The notes under the pieces are model-generated. The model was not told the origin of the DNA. It searched no databases and was given only the letters and a program-made list of their open reading frames with translations. The translations under genes were made by a program, and so were the position numbers. A DNA stretch of 64,000 nt from Gnetum montanum (Eukaryota; Streptophyta; Gnetopsida; Gnetales; Gnetaceae), in NCBI GenBank assembly GCA_015680685.1, contig MNCI01003361.1:217422-281421 (forward strand), read 5' to 3'. This document shows positions 10,601-19,757 of the stretch, in pieces (within the stretch, counting starts at the first letter, position 1; every line of letters starts with the position of its first letter).

Positions 10601-12565
10601 TGTGTAGACATTTTCAATTCATGGATAGTCCTTATCTAGGAAAATTCCAAGTAAGAAGTAAGGAGAAGTAACATAGTCATAAAAAATTTTAGTTAAGGGT
10701 GAAGTAAAGTTGTTATATTATTATGAAAGCTTCGTTAGATTATTTGATAATAGACCCCTTCAATTTGCTAGTCGAAATTATTTATCTTCAGATACTTCTT
10801 ACTTGGGATGATTGTCTATGACTATGAATTATAGAGAGGAGAAGTGCTAAGATAGCCACTCATCTTTAAGGAACAAATTTTATTCACTACATAATGAGAG
10901 ATTATAAAACTATATGTTGTGTTAAGAGTTTCATTTTTTTAAGATAAAAACTATCCTTAAATTCTAGATTAATAAAATATTTATTTATGTGAAAGTTTAA
11001 TAAATAAGACTGTTGACTAACAGCAGGGTTAGAAATCCTAAAGAAGAAGCTACTGTAAACCAAAAAAGATCTATTGAATAATACATTCATCTCATGGCAA
11101 ATAAAAAAAGATTCAACAAAGTAGCCAGGAGAACCATTCTATGCAACAAAAATACATCCTACAAACATTTTGTTAAAATTGTATACTTTTGTTTAAGATA
11201 AGTCAAATGACATTTAAAGGATAAATATATGTCTTGTCATCAAGAACTCTTTACCCACATAATCAGCATGTGCATTTTTTTCTAGGGATGTTAATCTCTC
11301 TGCCACTTTTTATCCTAAGTGTTAATATTACATGATTCCTCACATGAATAATAGAATTTATTTATTTATAGAATTGCATCAGAATCCAAGCTCACAAGTA
11401 AATATTTGAATTTTCTATAAATCTATATTTTTAGAATCATGAAGTTCCGTTGACAGGTATGATGTTCTAAAAAGATCAAAAGTTAAAGTAAAGTAACAAG
11501 AATAATACATTAGTGAAAGTAAACAAGTACCGACGAGTAAAGAAAAGTAGGGGTAAAGGAAAAGTAGCACCATATAAACTTTAAGGAGAAGAAACCAGAA
11601 ATTACCTGTAACATATATTACAATATATTAAATTCCCTGTAACATATATTACAATATGTTAGTTTCATGGGGAATGAATTGAAAAGAAAAGTATCGGTGA
11701 GAGTTGTAAATCCAAAAATGGGAAACGAAATAAAACATACGTGCATCAGAAAGAGTGCTCAATGCAATACAAGCTTGAGACACTGTTTAAAACAAAGTAT
11801 AATAAGTATCGGCCATTAAAATACCTGGTAGGGTACATGTTGGCCTGCAGCAGTAGCAGCAGCAGAGAGGTTATCGTGTTTGTCTTCATCATGCAATGAT
11901 CGGTACCTGCATAAGCTTGACTGCATGCTTTGTATACATAAACACCTCGCGATTAGAAAAGGCCTTGTTCAATTTATACTTAAAACAATTTGATCACAGT
12001 TTCTTAACCAAAGTTATATGGCACACTGATACCTTTGACAGGGTTTCCCTTGACATCAAGAACCACCAAATTCGTGCGAATTTGAAGTCTCGTATCGAAA
12101 AGGACCCGAAAGTACAGCGCGCGCGGGAAAAAATTGCATTCAAAGACGAGGAAGAGAGAGCACGAGCTGTAGCTATGTTGGATGGCTTACGCGTCCAGCA
12201 TAAGCATCCAATGACAGCTTTCCCCGAATACGGACGGTAAAGTTCATTCAAATTACGAAATTGCAAGCAAAGATAACTTCAAGAAGAGAAACATGACTGC
12301 ATTCCAAGAATACAGAGGGCAAAGTTCGTTCAAGGAAGCAGAGAAACATATAATCGCATCCGAGAAATAGAAGAAAAACATACTCGCCATTGGAGTACTG
12401 GCAGAGCTGTCCTGTCTCTGAGAAAATAATGAGCGCGACTTCAGCATCACAAAGAAGGGCGAGTTCACTGCATTTCTTGACCAGGCCGTTGCGGCGCCTG
12501 CAGAAGCGGATTTGTCGACGGCTTGGATTCTGGATTTTTTTGAGACTTGCCTCTGCTGTTTCCAT
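4634..12565 (-). CDS. MIKC-type MADS-box transcription factor gene, exons 1-5 (3' end not found)
   Basis: MADS-box proteins bind CArG-box DNA as dimers or tetramers in the nucleus and control plant development. Five minus-strand exons splice in frame: 12384-12565 (182 bp, MADS domain), 11825-11906 (82 bp, I region), 4934-4995 (62 bp) and 4748-4847 (100 bp, K box), and 4634-4675 (42 bp). The 62/100/42 sizes and all phases match the standard MIKC plan, and every junction has GT donors and AG acceptors. No stop interrupts the 156 codons. Intron 1 is 477 bp and intron 2 is 6829 bp, the latter carrying retroelement E. The start ATG was chosen because it places the MADS domain at its usual register; an in-frame TAG lies upstream. 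The N-terminal arm METAEAS replaces the usual basic MGRGKIE arm. The K box has NLIGEDLDSMTLEELN. The subfamily is unresolved (SOC1-, TM8- or AGL12-like are possible). A possible 29-bp sixth exon at 4291-4319 is weak. Confidence 0.85.
4748..4847 (-). CDS. MADS gene exon 4: K box
   Basis: A 100-bp exon with acceptor TTGTGCAG and donor GTAATGT. It completes the Arg codon and encodes NLIGEDLDSMTLEELNCLE followed by a TTRRISNEK-type end. The spaced Leu/Met/Val residues form the amphipathic helix used for MADS dimerisation. Length and phase are exactly canonical. Confidence 0.9.
4934..4995 (-). CDS. MADS gene exon 3: first part of K domain
   Basis: A 62-bp exon with acceptor GTACAG and donor GTAAAG. 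It encodes YYQVEKEMDSKKIDHLEKSQ and ends inside an Arg codon, matching the usual ...LQRSQR| junction in MIKC genes. Confidence 0.88.
5000..5900. other. MADS intron 2, AT-rich part
   Basis: AT-rich intronic sequence between exon 3 and the truncated end of retroelement E. No exon or repeat structure was recognised. Confidence 0.5.
5904..6125 (-). pseudogene. Reverse transcriptase N-terminal fragment of element E
   Basis: Contains IINANLDKDQNRKLLEVV, FAWSYDEITDINPCICQ and QPQRR, the segment just before the RT palm in Athila-like pol proteins (FAWSY.D..GI.P.IC.H...L....RPVRQPQRR). Nearly the same segment occurs in element D. Sequence beyond the end is unrelated, so the element is truncated here. 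Confidence 0.7.
6595..6798 (-). pseudogene. Retropepsin (aspartic protease) fragment of element E
   Basis: A 67-codon fragment with ASQSIAVPL, EDVITTISG and YPADFLVIHV, matching the central part of Athila-type proteases (EDV.VK...F.PADFVVLD...LILGRPFL). The catalytic DTG region is not seen. It lies between gag and the RT start, the normal gypsy order. Confidence 0.6.
7600..9521 (-). pseudogene. Decayed gag of element E
   Basis: The frame opens at 9521 with MASTLKEKSSLADEI and has the EDWS...FY.H motif shared with the gag start of element C. A segment near 8130-8570 keeps gag core words (FHDACALQN, WYRSLEP, STMLELFNNKYQ) homologous to the gag of A, B and C. Frameshifts and stops are frequent, so no intact protein is possible. 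Gag would form the virus-like particle. Confidence 0.6.
9647..9664 (-). other. Primer-binding site, tRNA-Asp type (element E)
   Basis: In plus view TCCTCAACAATGGTGCCA. It matches the plant tRNA-Asp(GTC) 3' end TCCCCGGCAACGGCGCCA at 13 of 18 bases. All five mismatches are transitions, as expected for decay by cytosine deamination. Confidence 0.7.
9666..10550 (-). repeat. 5' LTR of element E
   Basis: On the minus strand it begins TGATGAGTGG, like the LTRs of A, B and C, and ends next to the primer site. A TATA-like TATTTATAG (plus view) lies near 10418, about 125 bases inside the outer end. It contains the family blocks 'accaagtgaatttactac' and CACTTGAATAAAGAC. The inner boundary is firm to a few bases because the primer site abuts it. 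Confidence 0.6.
10551..11824. other. MADS intron 2, part near exon 2
   Basis: AT-rich intronic DNA with no recognised exon. A sequence of about 30 bases (CTGTAACATATATTACAATAT) is duplicated in tandem near 11607-11660. Confidence 0.45.
11825..11906 (-). CDS. MADS gene exon 2: intervening (I) region
   Basis: This 82-bp exon lies between acceptor TATGCAG and donor GTATTT. Joined to exon 1 it reads EYRSLHDEDKHDNLSAAA and onward through an alanine-rich stretch to HVPYQ. The combined length of exons 1 and 2 is exactly 88 codons, so exon 3 starts in phase 0, as observed. The I region helps set dimer specificity. The Ala run comes from a GCT/GCA codon repeat. Confidence 0.8.
12042..12240 (+). pseudogene. 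Exon-like coding fragment on the opposite strand within MADS intron 1
   Basis: After an acceptor-like TTTGACAG a plus-strand frame runs to TAA at 12238-12240. It encodes a highly charged 65-residue sequence including LKSRIEKDPKVQRAREKIAF and a C-terminal HPMTAFPEYGR. Composition and GC content look coding, unlike the AT-rich surroundings. I do not recognise the protein. It could be the last exon of another gene, a captured gene fragment or chance. The opposite-strand reading of the same bases looks much less protein-like. Confidence 0.4.
12384..12565 (-). CDS. MADS gene exon 1: MADS DNA-binding domain
   Basis: This encodes 60 codons plus two bases. After a seven-residue non-basic arm come KKIQNPSRRQIRFCRRRNGL, KKCSELALLCDAEVALIIFS and QLCQYSNG, all hallmarks of the MADS domain. 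The donor is GA|GTATGT. The usual arm is MGRGK plus two residues, and its basic residues contact the DNA minor groove; here none of those first seven residues is basic. An AAAAAT-type microsatellite lies just upstream in the presumed 5' leader. Confidence 0.9.
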
Positions 12566-13495
12566 GAGAGTCGCTGCTAATTTTTTATTTTTATTTTTAT
12601 TTTTAATGCGGGGAGGAATTGCCGCCGAGAATTGGAATTCCAGACGCTAGAACACAGCCAAACGTATAACCCTTAAGCTTTGAGCTTTAACCTTCCTTTC
12701 TTTTAGCCTTGCCTGGGGTTTAAACAGTAATGTCGGCCTGTTCACGTCAGATTCGCACTTTCCAGAATTGCTATGAAATCGCATCCCTGCAGATAACGTC
12801 GAATAGACTGTATGTGGCGAAAAAATCGGCCGTTCCGTACGCAGAAATGGGCCTTTCCATGGAATCGTTGTCTGCGATTGGATTTGAGAACGAAGGAACC
12901 TGTCTAGGACATACAAGGCTGCATTCACTCTTCATTATTTTTTCACTTTCGCCCCACTCAGAGTCTGTCCTGTCTTTTCAGACCAAAACCTTTGATTTGA
13001 TACTTCCCTACTTTAAATGTCTGCGGACATTTGTACACATTCCGATTAGTAACATTTTTTTCAGAAAAACAAGGATTTGCAACTCTTGCAACAGCAGGCT
13101 TGTTTGTAGAAAACTACAGTTTGGAAGCTCTTGTAACAGAAGAGTTTAGTCAGCAGAAAACCAGAGCTGTCCGTTTTTAGCTTATAAGCGCATGAACGTC
13201 AAATCGTGTTCACTTTGTCTCAGGCAAGTACTATTGGGAGGAGCATTCCAGGCCATATAAATATACATATGTCTGCAACAATATTTCTTAAAATCCTGGA
13301 ACTATTCACATATCAAGAAACGTCGTTTCCCATCAGATAAGGCTGACAGCCACTTGTAAGCAACAGCATTCTTCTCGTGAGCATGGATATTTAAGCGACA
13401 TCTGTGATCCATTGTCATTTTCAATGCAATTCTGTAACCAAGATAGTGTAATTCTGTAATTATTGCAACAAAACTCTTAATGGAGTAAGTTGTAA
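12566..13495 (-). promoter_or_regulatory. Upstream region of the MADS gene
   Basis: This is moderately GC-rich sequence directly upstream of the MADS ATG on the minus strand. It contains a TTTTTA-type microsatellite at about 12580-12606. A TATA-like stretch lies near 13257-13270, but I cannot place the transcription start. Open frames here on either strand show no recognisable protein. Confidence 0.35.
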
Positions 13496-13592
13496 TAAGA
13501 TTACTTAAAGTATTTATATTAGGCAATTAAAGGAAGTTGTAATACCGATATCTCTTAAGATTACTTAAAGTATTTATATTAGGCAATTAAAG
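13496..13592. repeat. Direct duplication of 37 bp, spacing 60 bp
   Basis: The sequence TAAGATTACTTAAAGTATTT and its continuation through GGCAATTAAAG occur at 13496-13532 and again, identically, at 13556-13592. The perfect identity suggests a recent local duplication. Confidence 0.8.
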
Positions 13593-13764
13593 ATCATCGT
13601 AACATGGAATTGAAGCCTGTACAAAAGAAATATAACCTCAAGAAACCGTGAAAGCATTAACCATATATACTTAATTATCCTACATTTCCTTATTTCTTCT
13701 ATTTCTCTAGGAGTACATGTTTGAATGTAATGTATATTTAACATTTCCTATAACATCAACAATG

Positions 13765-13900
13765 AGGTATTAGTCTTGAGGTATTAGTCTAGTGGTAGTC
13801 CACTTGACTTAGAAACTCTATGTCATGGATTCAATTCCAATGGGCAATGTTGATTTGTATAAAGTTTTTGGTCCATATATTAGATTAGGATAACGTGTTT
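13765..13900 (+). mobile_element. tRNA-derived SINE-like copy 1
   Basis: An A-box-like TAGTCTAGTGGTAGTCC (from 13785) is followed at tRNA distance by a B-box-like GGATTCAATTCC (13828-13839), then GGGCAATGTTGATT and a T-rich end. The second copy near 14.9 kb shares GGGCAATGTT at the same place after its B box. Pol III-type promoters of this kind mark tRNA-derived SINEs. Confidence 0.55.
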
Positions 13901-14875
13901 TTTTTCTTGGTTGCTTTTATAAATATCTTGAACATTAATCTAATGTCTATACTAAACTCAATTAATTGTTAAGATAATAATAGTTAAATGTAACCAGTAA
14001 TATTTATTAACATGTAAGAGAAAACTTGATGACATTTCTAACATAGATATATTCTATAGAATAAATTTTATGTTAACTTAAGTTGATGTTATAATGAAAT
14101 TGTTTTTTAATGAAGCTAATGTTCTTAGTAATAAGTAGCCCAAGTGGTTAGTTCATTATCTTGTTACTAAAGAATGTTTGGATAGTCAAAGAATTTATTT
14201 AAAACAAAAATTTTATAGTTCAATTCTACTTGCAACCATGAAACATTTGTAAATTTTTTAAAAACAAATATTTTTTTCTTCTTTTTACTGGTTATTACAT
14301 AAAAAGATTTCAACCATTTATAACTCTTTGGGATATATCTTAATTTCATTTGGAATTCTAAGGATAGTACAATCCAAAATATTTGCTTGTATACACAATC
14401 TTATTTTGTTTATTACTTAACTGAAATTCATAATATATTTTTTCACATATTCTAATTTTTGTGTTTTTGCTCCTATCCTAAAGAAATATGTTAGATCTTA
14501 TAAATATCCATGAAAAATCCAAGCCACTTTATGCCTAATAAACCTTGATAACACTTTTAGTTTCCACATTATCACGTTTATTGATAAAAAGTTGGTTGAA
14601 GCTTACTCCTCAACACTACATCTATTACCTACATAATGACAAGAACTAACAAAGAATAGTACATACATTCATTTTCATTTCTAAATATTCTTTCCTTTGA
14701 CATCTTCTTTATCTACATGAGTATGTATGCGTAATATATATCAACCTCTATAACTTGGTACAAGTATTTCCTTAATTTATATAAACAACTTTTCAATATG
14801 ATGGATAAAATTTTGTGGTAATCATCATAGACACAAAGTACATGAGATTTAAATCTTTTTAACTAATCTTGAAAA

Positions 14876-15000
14876 TAATAAGGTGTTGGCCTTGTGGTAA
14901 AGACTCTTGATTTGAAATCCCCAAGTAATGGGTTCAATTATAGTGGGCAATGTTAAGTTATATATCTTTGGGTATACCTATATTACAATTATTGTACTAA
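14876..15000 (+). mobile_element. tRNA-derived SINE-like copy 2
   Basis: A box TTGGCCTTGTGGTAAAGA (14885-14902), B box GGGTTCAATTA (14930-14940), then GGGCAATGTTAAGT (14945-14958). It has the same plan as copy 1. A weaker third match (TAGCCCAAGTGGTTAG... TAGTTCAATTC) lies near 14136-14230. Confidence 0.55.
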
Positions 15001-15305
15001 CTATTTCATTAACAAGCACTACATAGGAAGAGGTTATCAACTCAAGTCATACTTATGTTATGGAATTTTTGGTGATTCTATAAACCTTTTGAAAATAAAA
15101 ACGTGAAAGAAAATATGATAAAATATTATAGTTATGACCAGGTTTTGCTCAACTAGTAGCAAAAGCTAAAGATCTTTAAGATGCCTAGTCTACATGCAAT
15201 AGAAAGACACTCCTTTGTAGGTTATAGGAGTCTTACTAGTTGTAATCAATGGGAATACATCATATGGAATATAGTTTGATCTAGTCATTAACTTCCAAAG
15301 AAAGT

Positions 15306-16149
15306 TGATAAATCCAAAAATTTTGAGTCAACGATTATGGTATCTCAACATATGTTATTGTATAAACAATATCACAAGGTGCATGCTAGCCTATATAAGC
15401 AGCACTTAGGCACACAAATCCACAATAGATTTGATAGCTTAGTAATAGAACTCTTTCAATTTGTTTTCTTGAATTCAGTACTTAGTAGTGTGTGCCTGTA
15501 ATGTGATGTTTTGTAATTGAGCAGAATCTTTATTCGAGTGTGATATACTTAGACACATTACATGACTGGCAATAAAGATGGAGACTACTCTACATCATTG
15601 CAACAACACTTAGTTTTATTTTTGTTTTCAATTAGTTTACTATTTATTGTCTTCATGGTTAATGTTTACCATTCCTTGCAATTTACTTTTAATGTCATTA
15701 AGCAGAATGAGTACGACTAATCTCAAGCCCATAAGTGTAACTACTTGGTAACTTAGCAGTACTATCACTTGGAACACCCAGTAGTGTAGTACATGGTAAT
15801 CCCAAAAGTAGTTGCACAAAGTCAAAGGTGTAACCAAAAGATTAGGACTAGCTACTCCTCCCATAGGCTAGCTTAGATTTGTTTTGCTATTACTTAGATT
15901 TAGAAACTTTTATTTTCACTTCATGATTATTAGGAGCATAACGGCCAATTCAACATCAATTATTATATACCTCACTGTGAGTTAAACCATACACATTGAT
16001 TTTACTAACTCACATGGGAAGACAAAGATTGCGAACGCAAACAAATTATTGGTATAATCACATTTTCCTTATCTACGGAGTTCGACCAGGATTGTGCGTG
16101 AACACTTGTATCTCGTATGGTTGGGTATTGGATGCTCCACCGCCCATCA
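15306..16149 (+). mobile_element. Solo LTR F of the Athila-like family
   Basis: It starts TGATAAATCC and ends ACCGCCCATCA, matching the family termini TGATGAGT...ACTCATCA with decay. Inside are a TATA-like CTATATAAGC near 15391 and family blocks TTTATTCGAGTGTGA, TGGCAATAAAGAT and AGAATGAGTACGAC. Flanking bases AAAGT/ATAGT fit a 5-bp target duplication with one mismatch. No internal region is present. Confidence 0.7.
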
Positions 16150-16407
16150 ATAGTGTTTAGGTTAATTGCAAAGAATACTTATGTGTATCATTGCATTCGA
16201 TAAATGTAAAAAATATATAGTACATATAATATACAGGAAACCCATGTTTCCATTATCAGAGAAGAGAAAATATTTGTAATTTTATGGTTTTTATGCATTT
16301 TATAAATATAAGGACAATGTAATAAATAACACACATGCATTATAATCTCTTACAAGACAAGTGACAATGCTCACAAAAAAAAGCATAACTTGACTTATAG
16401 TGATAAC

Positions 16408-17975
16408 TGTAACGATGGAAAATGTCGGTAGCTGGAAAATACCAAACGAAGATCCGTGTACACAGTCTTAACCACGGATCCGTGCGAGGGCCGTGCTGGA
16501 GAAAACGAATCTGCGGTGCCCTGAACGGTCTTGTCGATCAGACAGGGACTTACTTAATCAGTAAATTGATGAATATTATAGATATTCCGCTAAATGATTT
16601 GATTCAATGAATCGTAAAAGAAGTAGAAAACGATGTAGATAGAATTGGAATAACGATAACGTCAACACGACAAGAAGGATCAGATTTAAGAAAAATGCGC
16701 AATTCCAAGATCTGTACTTTGACCCGAAAACTGAGTATATAGTATACAAAGTTCCAATGGAAAGGCTCCGCTTATCTTGTGCGAAGCATACATAAAATAA
16801 CAAGAAAACTGTTCAACAAGGAGTACAGAATGGAGTTCGATCTACCTCGTAAGCCAGAGATGGGATGCAAGGAAGGTCAAGCTCTGACGTCTATCGATCA
16901 ACTGTTTCTGATCAATAAACATTGCAAACTGCACCAGATGATCTCTCGATATCTGATCTTCTCCTTTTGCCTTGGGTAGTCTCTGCTCAAAACTGCCAAT
17001 GATCGCCAATGGAGAGAGTTGTATTTTCGCCAAAGGATTGATCGCTCCTACTGCCAATGCTCAAGCAAAATGTCTTCTGTCTCTGCTAAAAGATGATGCT
17101 GCCAAAAGTTGAAGATGCCCCTCCTTGTTTCTTCGTCAACTGGAGTATTTATAAGTTCGACAACATGTGGAGAAGGCACGGCCCTGATGACACATGTCTT
17201 GAACCTTCAAAATACCGTTGACTTGGTAAACTTTATGTTGAACTTGGTCATGTCGCGTCACGTTTTTTTTTGGGAAGGGGGGCAAAGTACGCTGTCGACC
17301 ACTTCCGCTAAAGCTGCTTCATGATTACGCACAATACGCTCATCAGCGTATTGTGCGTGTGGATAATAGGTGCGTGTCTGGTGAGCTGCATTACGCTCGT
17401 TTGCGCTACGTCGCGTGGCAAAGCGTAATAAAACATGAAAATGGTTGATTCAAGCTGTTTTACGCTCATTTATGCCGCAAAGCGTAATAGAGCGTAAGAT
17501 GGTCAACTTTACAATAAATTTACGCTTGCCTACGCTGCGTAGCATAATGAGCGTAAATTGAACAATCTGCGAAAAGGAAGAACTCAATCTGTTGCACTTT
17601 TTTTGACTCTGACCTTGCTTTTCTTGAAGCTTGTTACGCTGCTCTGCATAACGGAGCGTAAACTCGGTCTTGAACAAAAGACTTAGCAGAATATGTGACA
17701 AGTCTTAAACTTTAAACATCGTCAAAATTGCCAAAGTAAGTTACTTTTTGCTATCGGGCTACGTTAAACAGAGTTACGCTGAGCGACACTACGCTACGTT
17801 GCGTAATGTAGCGTAAAGAAAGAAAACACAGTAAGATTGGAATCTGTAAGGAACTTGGAAACCTGATACTGCGTGCCTCTTTGCCCTATCTCTATCTTCT
17901 AGATTTCTATCTCGAACCTTCGCCTGAATCGTGAATCTTCGCCTGAGGCCGATTCGTAATTTCTACGGTGTTTCA
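16408..17975 (-). repeat. Candidate 3' LTR of Tat-like element H
   Basis: On the minus strand it begins TGAAACACCG just after a purine-rich tract (ACAAAGAGGGGCCAT, 17976-17990) and ends CCATCGTTACA at 16408. A TATA-like TTATAAATAC lies near 17150. The stretch upstream of it (17.29-17.82 kb), which would be U3, is full of inverted TTACGCT/AGCGTAA pairs. The partner LTR is not in the window, so the borders rest on TG...CA ends and the purine tract only. Confidence 0.45.
17327..17816. promoter_or_regulatory. Six TTACGCT...AGCGTAA dyads in the candidate U3
   Basis: Arms: 17327-17340/17345-17358 (perfect 14-bp arms, 4-base loop), 17391-17397/17422-17428, 17459-17466/17481-17487, 17519-17526/17550-17557, 17633-17640/17655-17661 and 17774-17780/17810-17816. 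All lie upstream of the TATA-like box on the minus strand. They could be repeated dimer-binding sites or RNA hairpins. Confidence 0.6.
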
Positions 17976-19190
17976 ATGGCCCCTCTTTGTTGACATTTAA
18001 AGGGCTTGCCCGAAAGATGTCGACAAAGAATACGAAACACCGGATGGGTAAAAGTACCAACAGCGTTCATCAATGGTTACTCATATGTTGCCTTGTCAAA
18101 GCAGAAGTGCAGAAATAAGGGAAATAGAGGATAGGAGGGTATGGGAAGGAATTTTTACAGAGGTAAGAGGAAAAAGGTTTGAGGAAGACGCAAATGAGGT
18201 TCCGAGAAAACTCAAATGAGGTTCGGGGAAGATGCAAATGTTTGAATATAGTTTTTTCACGCATAAGCACTTAGGCTTTCTCCTGTGGTTGCGTTGGCAT
18301 GGAGTTGTGCCATCATTTTGTAGATGAAGGGGCTTGCTTAGACGAAGTGTGTTGCGTCTGCGTGGCCTAGATGAGTTGTGTTTCATCCATTTTGCCGACC
18401 CACGTTTTTTTTGCGTCCACTAGGCGAGTTGCGTTACGCCGGTTTATGGACTTGATTGTAATGCAGATGCGAAAAGCGTGTGCTGCGTATGTACGTTTTG
18501 CGTAAGGGAAACAGATGATGGAGATGCAGGGAAGTGAGAACTAAAGGTAGGATTATGGGAAAAACAGGGATGCACTCCTGAGTGGACAGGCTAACTTAAG
18601 CGGCCATCTCAAAACGCCATCTGTATTTCACTGCTCCGATGAACGCGCCTTTGAACGACATCCTCGTAGCAAGTAACCAGTGACCAAAGAAGAAAATAGA
18701 GGGCACCATTCCTCGGTTGAATCACCGGAGAGGTTGTTGAAGCAAGTACCGTTTAGGGCGAGACAGTGTGAGCGGGCCACGAAGGAAGAACTGTAGCACG
18801 AGGCCAAGGTCTTCACCGTTGACGCTCGGCCCAGCATATCGCTGCCAAAGATTATCAAACTCATCGCACCCGACTGGTTACGCAAAGAACTAGTTAGGTG
18901 AATCTGTGAAGTTAGAGCCTGATAGCGATGATGAGCGGGGATCCCCAAGGTCGTTTTTGATGAGAACTCCTTTGGGGCTCCGGTCGACGAAACTAAACTC
19001 TCAGAGGTGCCACCGCTGTAGTCGGGGCGGTGACGGCATCTCCGAGGGGTCAATAATATGTCTTTCAGCACATCTGAGGAATCAGCAGAATGCTGGTGAG
19101 GTAACGACGTTGGAACTGTCCCAGTACCCCACCCCATTTGTTTTGCAGCTGTACAGAGATGATTACGCTTGCTTGATTTGCATGATGGTA
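17976..19190 (-). other. 3' untranslated spacer of element H
   Basis: GC-richer non-coding sequence between the iterated box array and the candidate 3' LTR. Open frames exist on both strands (for example minus 18628-19251) but show no recognisable domain or motif, and I do not call a gene. A long variable region between integrase and 3' LTR is usual for Tat-lineage elements. Confidence 0.45.
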
Positions 19191-19735
19191 GCCTGTAAGT
19201 CCCAGTTTTAAGTCCTGGTAGACTGTCGTTGCTGGTTTTAAGTCTCAGCAAACCATGGTCCTAGTTTAAAGTCTGGGCGAACCGAAAAATGCTAGTTTTA
19301 CGTCGTAGCGGACGGTGGTAGAGCTGATTTATGGTCTTAGCAAACTGTGCTGTGGATGTCAGTTTCATGTCGTGACCCAGGGACAGATCTGTGCTAGTTT
19401 TACGTCTCAACAGACGGACACTCACTTGTGCCAGTTTTATGTCCTGGCAGACAGCCGGTACCAGTTTAGCGTCGTGGTGGACGCGTGCAGGAAATGCTAG
19501 TTTCATGTCTTGGCGGACCTGTACAACATTTCCAGTTTTACGTCGTAGCGGACGGTGACAACTTGCTAGTTTTACATCGTGGCGGACGATTGTTGCCAGT
19601 TTAGCGTCGTGGCGGATGCGTGAAGGGAATGCCAATTTTACGTCATAGCGGCGGAATGGAGAGAATGCCAGTTTAGCGTCGTAGCGGACGATTATTGCCA
19701 GTTTAGCATCGTAGCGGATGATTGTTGCCATACCT
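19191..19735. repeat. Iterated box array, about 16 units of 29-37 bp
   Basis: A core close to AGTTTTACGTCGTAGCGGAC recurs about 16 times, with unit starts near 19204, 19234, 19263, 19294, 19325, 19361, 19396, 19433, 19463, 19499, 19534, 19567, 19598, 19634, 19670 and 19700. Spacers of roughly 8-17 bases differ between units. Nearly every core keeps GTC-N6-GAC, a short dyad, while the six inner bases vary. A single related unit lies at 23317-23345 and a 27-bp-period version at 27870-27951. Tandem repeats in the 3' untranslated region are known for Tat elements. Confidence 0.8.
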
Positions 19736-19757
19736 GATGTTAACACTAGATATGCAG

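Larger units (their letters stand above)
13593..15305. other. AT-rich spacer with SINE-like pieces only
   Basis: Apart from the SINE-like copies listed separately, I see no coding frame, RNA gene or array in this AT-rich spacer. Confidence 0.5.

Noticed and set aside
12730-13149. Plus-strand 139-codon open frame upstream of the MADS gene
   Set aside because: No recognisable domain; Cys/Phe/Ser-rich, random-looking composition. It lies in the presumed MADS promoter on the other strand.
13776-13850. A functional tRNA gene
   Set aside because: A and B boxes are present, but no cloverleaf with a proper acceptor stem and anticodon arm could be drawn; SINE-like origin fits better.
16422-16610. 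Plus-strand open frame in the candidate H LTR
   Set aside because: Falls in LTR sequence read on the wrong strand and has no similarity.
18628-19251. Minus-strand 207-codon open frame after the box array
   Set aside because: Low-complexity Ser/Arg/Leu composition without motifs; it overlaps non-coding element sequence and shows no family resemblance.
19191-19735. CRISPR-like array (conserved repeats with variable spacers)
   Set aside because: Plant genome context, imperfect repeats, spacers of only 8-17 bases and no cas genes.
19261-19746. Minus-strand 161-codon frame with repeated RYDAKLA-like units
   Set aside because: It is the translation of the DNA box array; units change frame with spacer length, so it is not a protein repeat.
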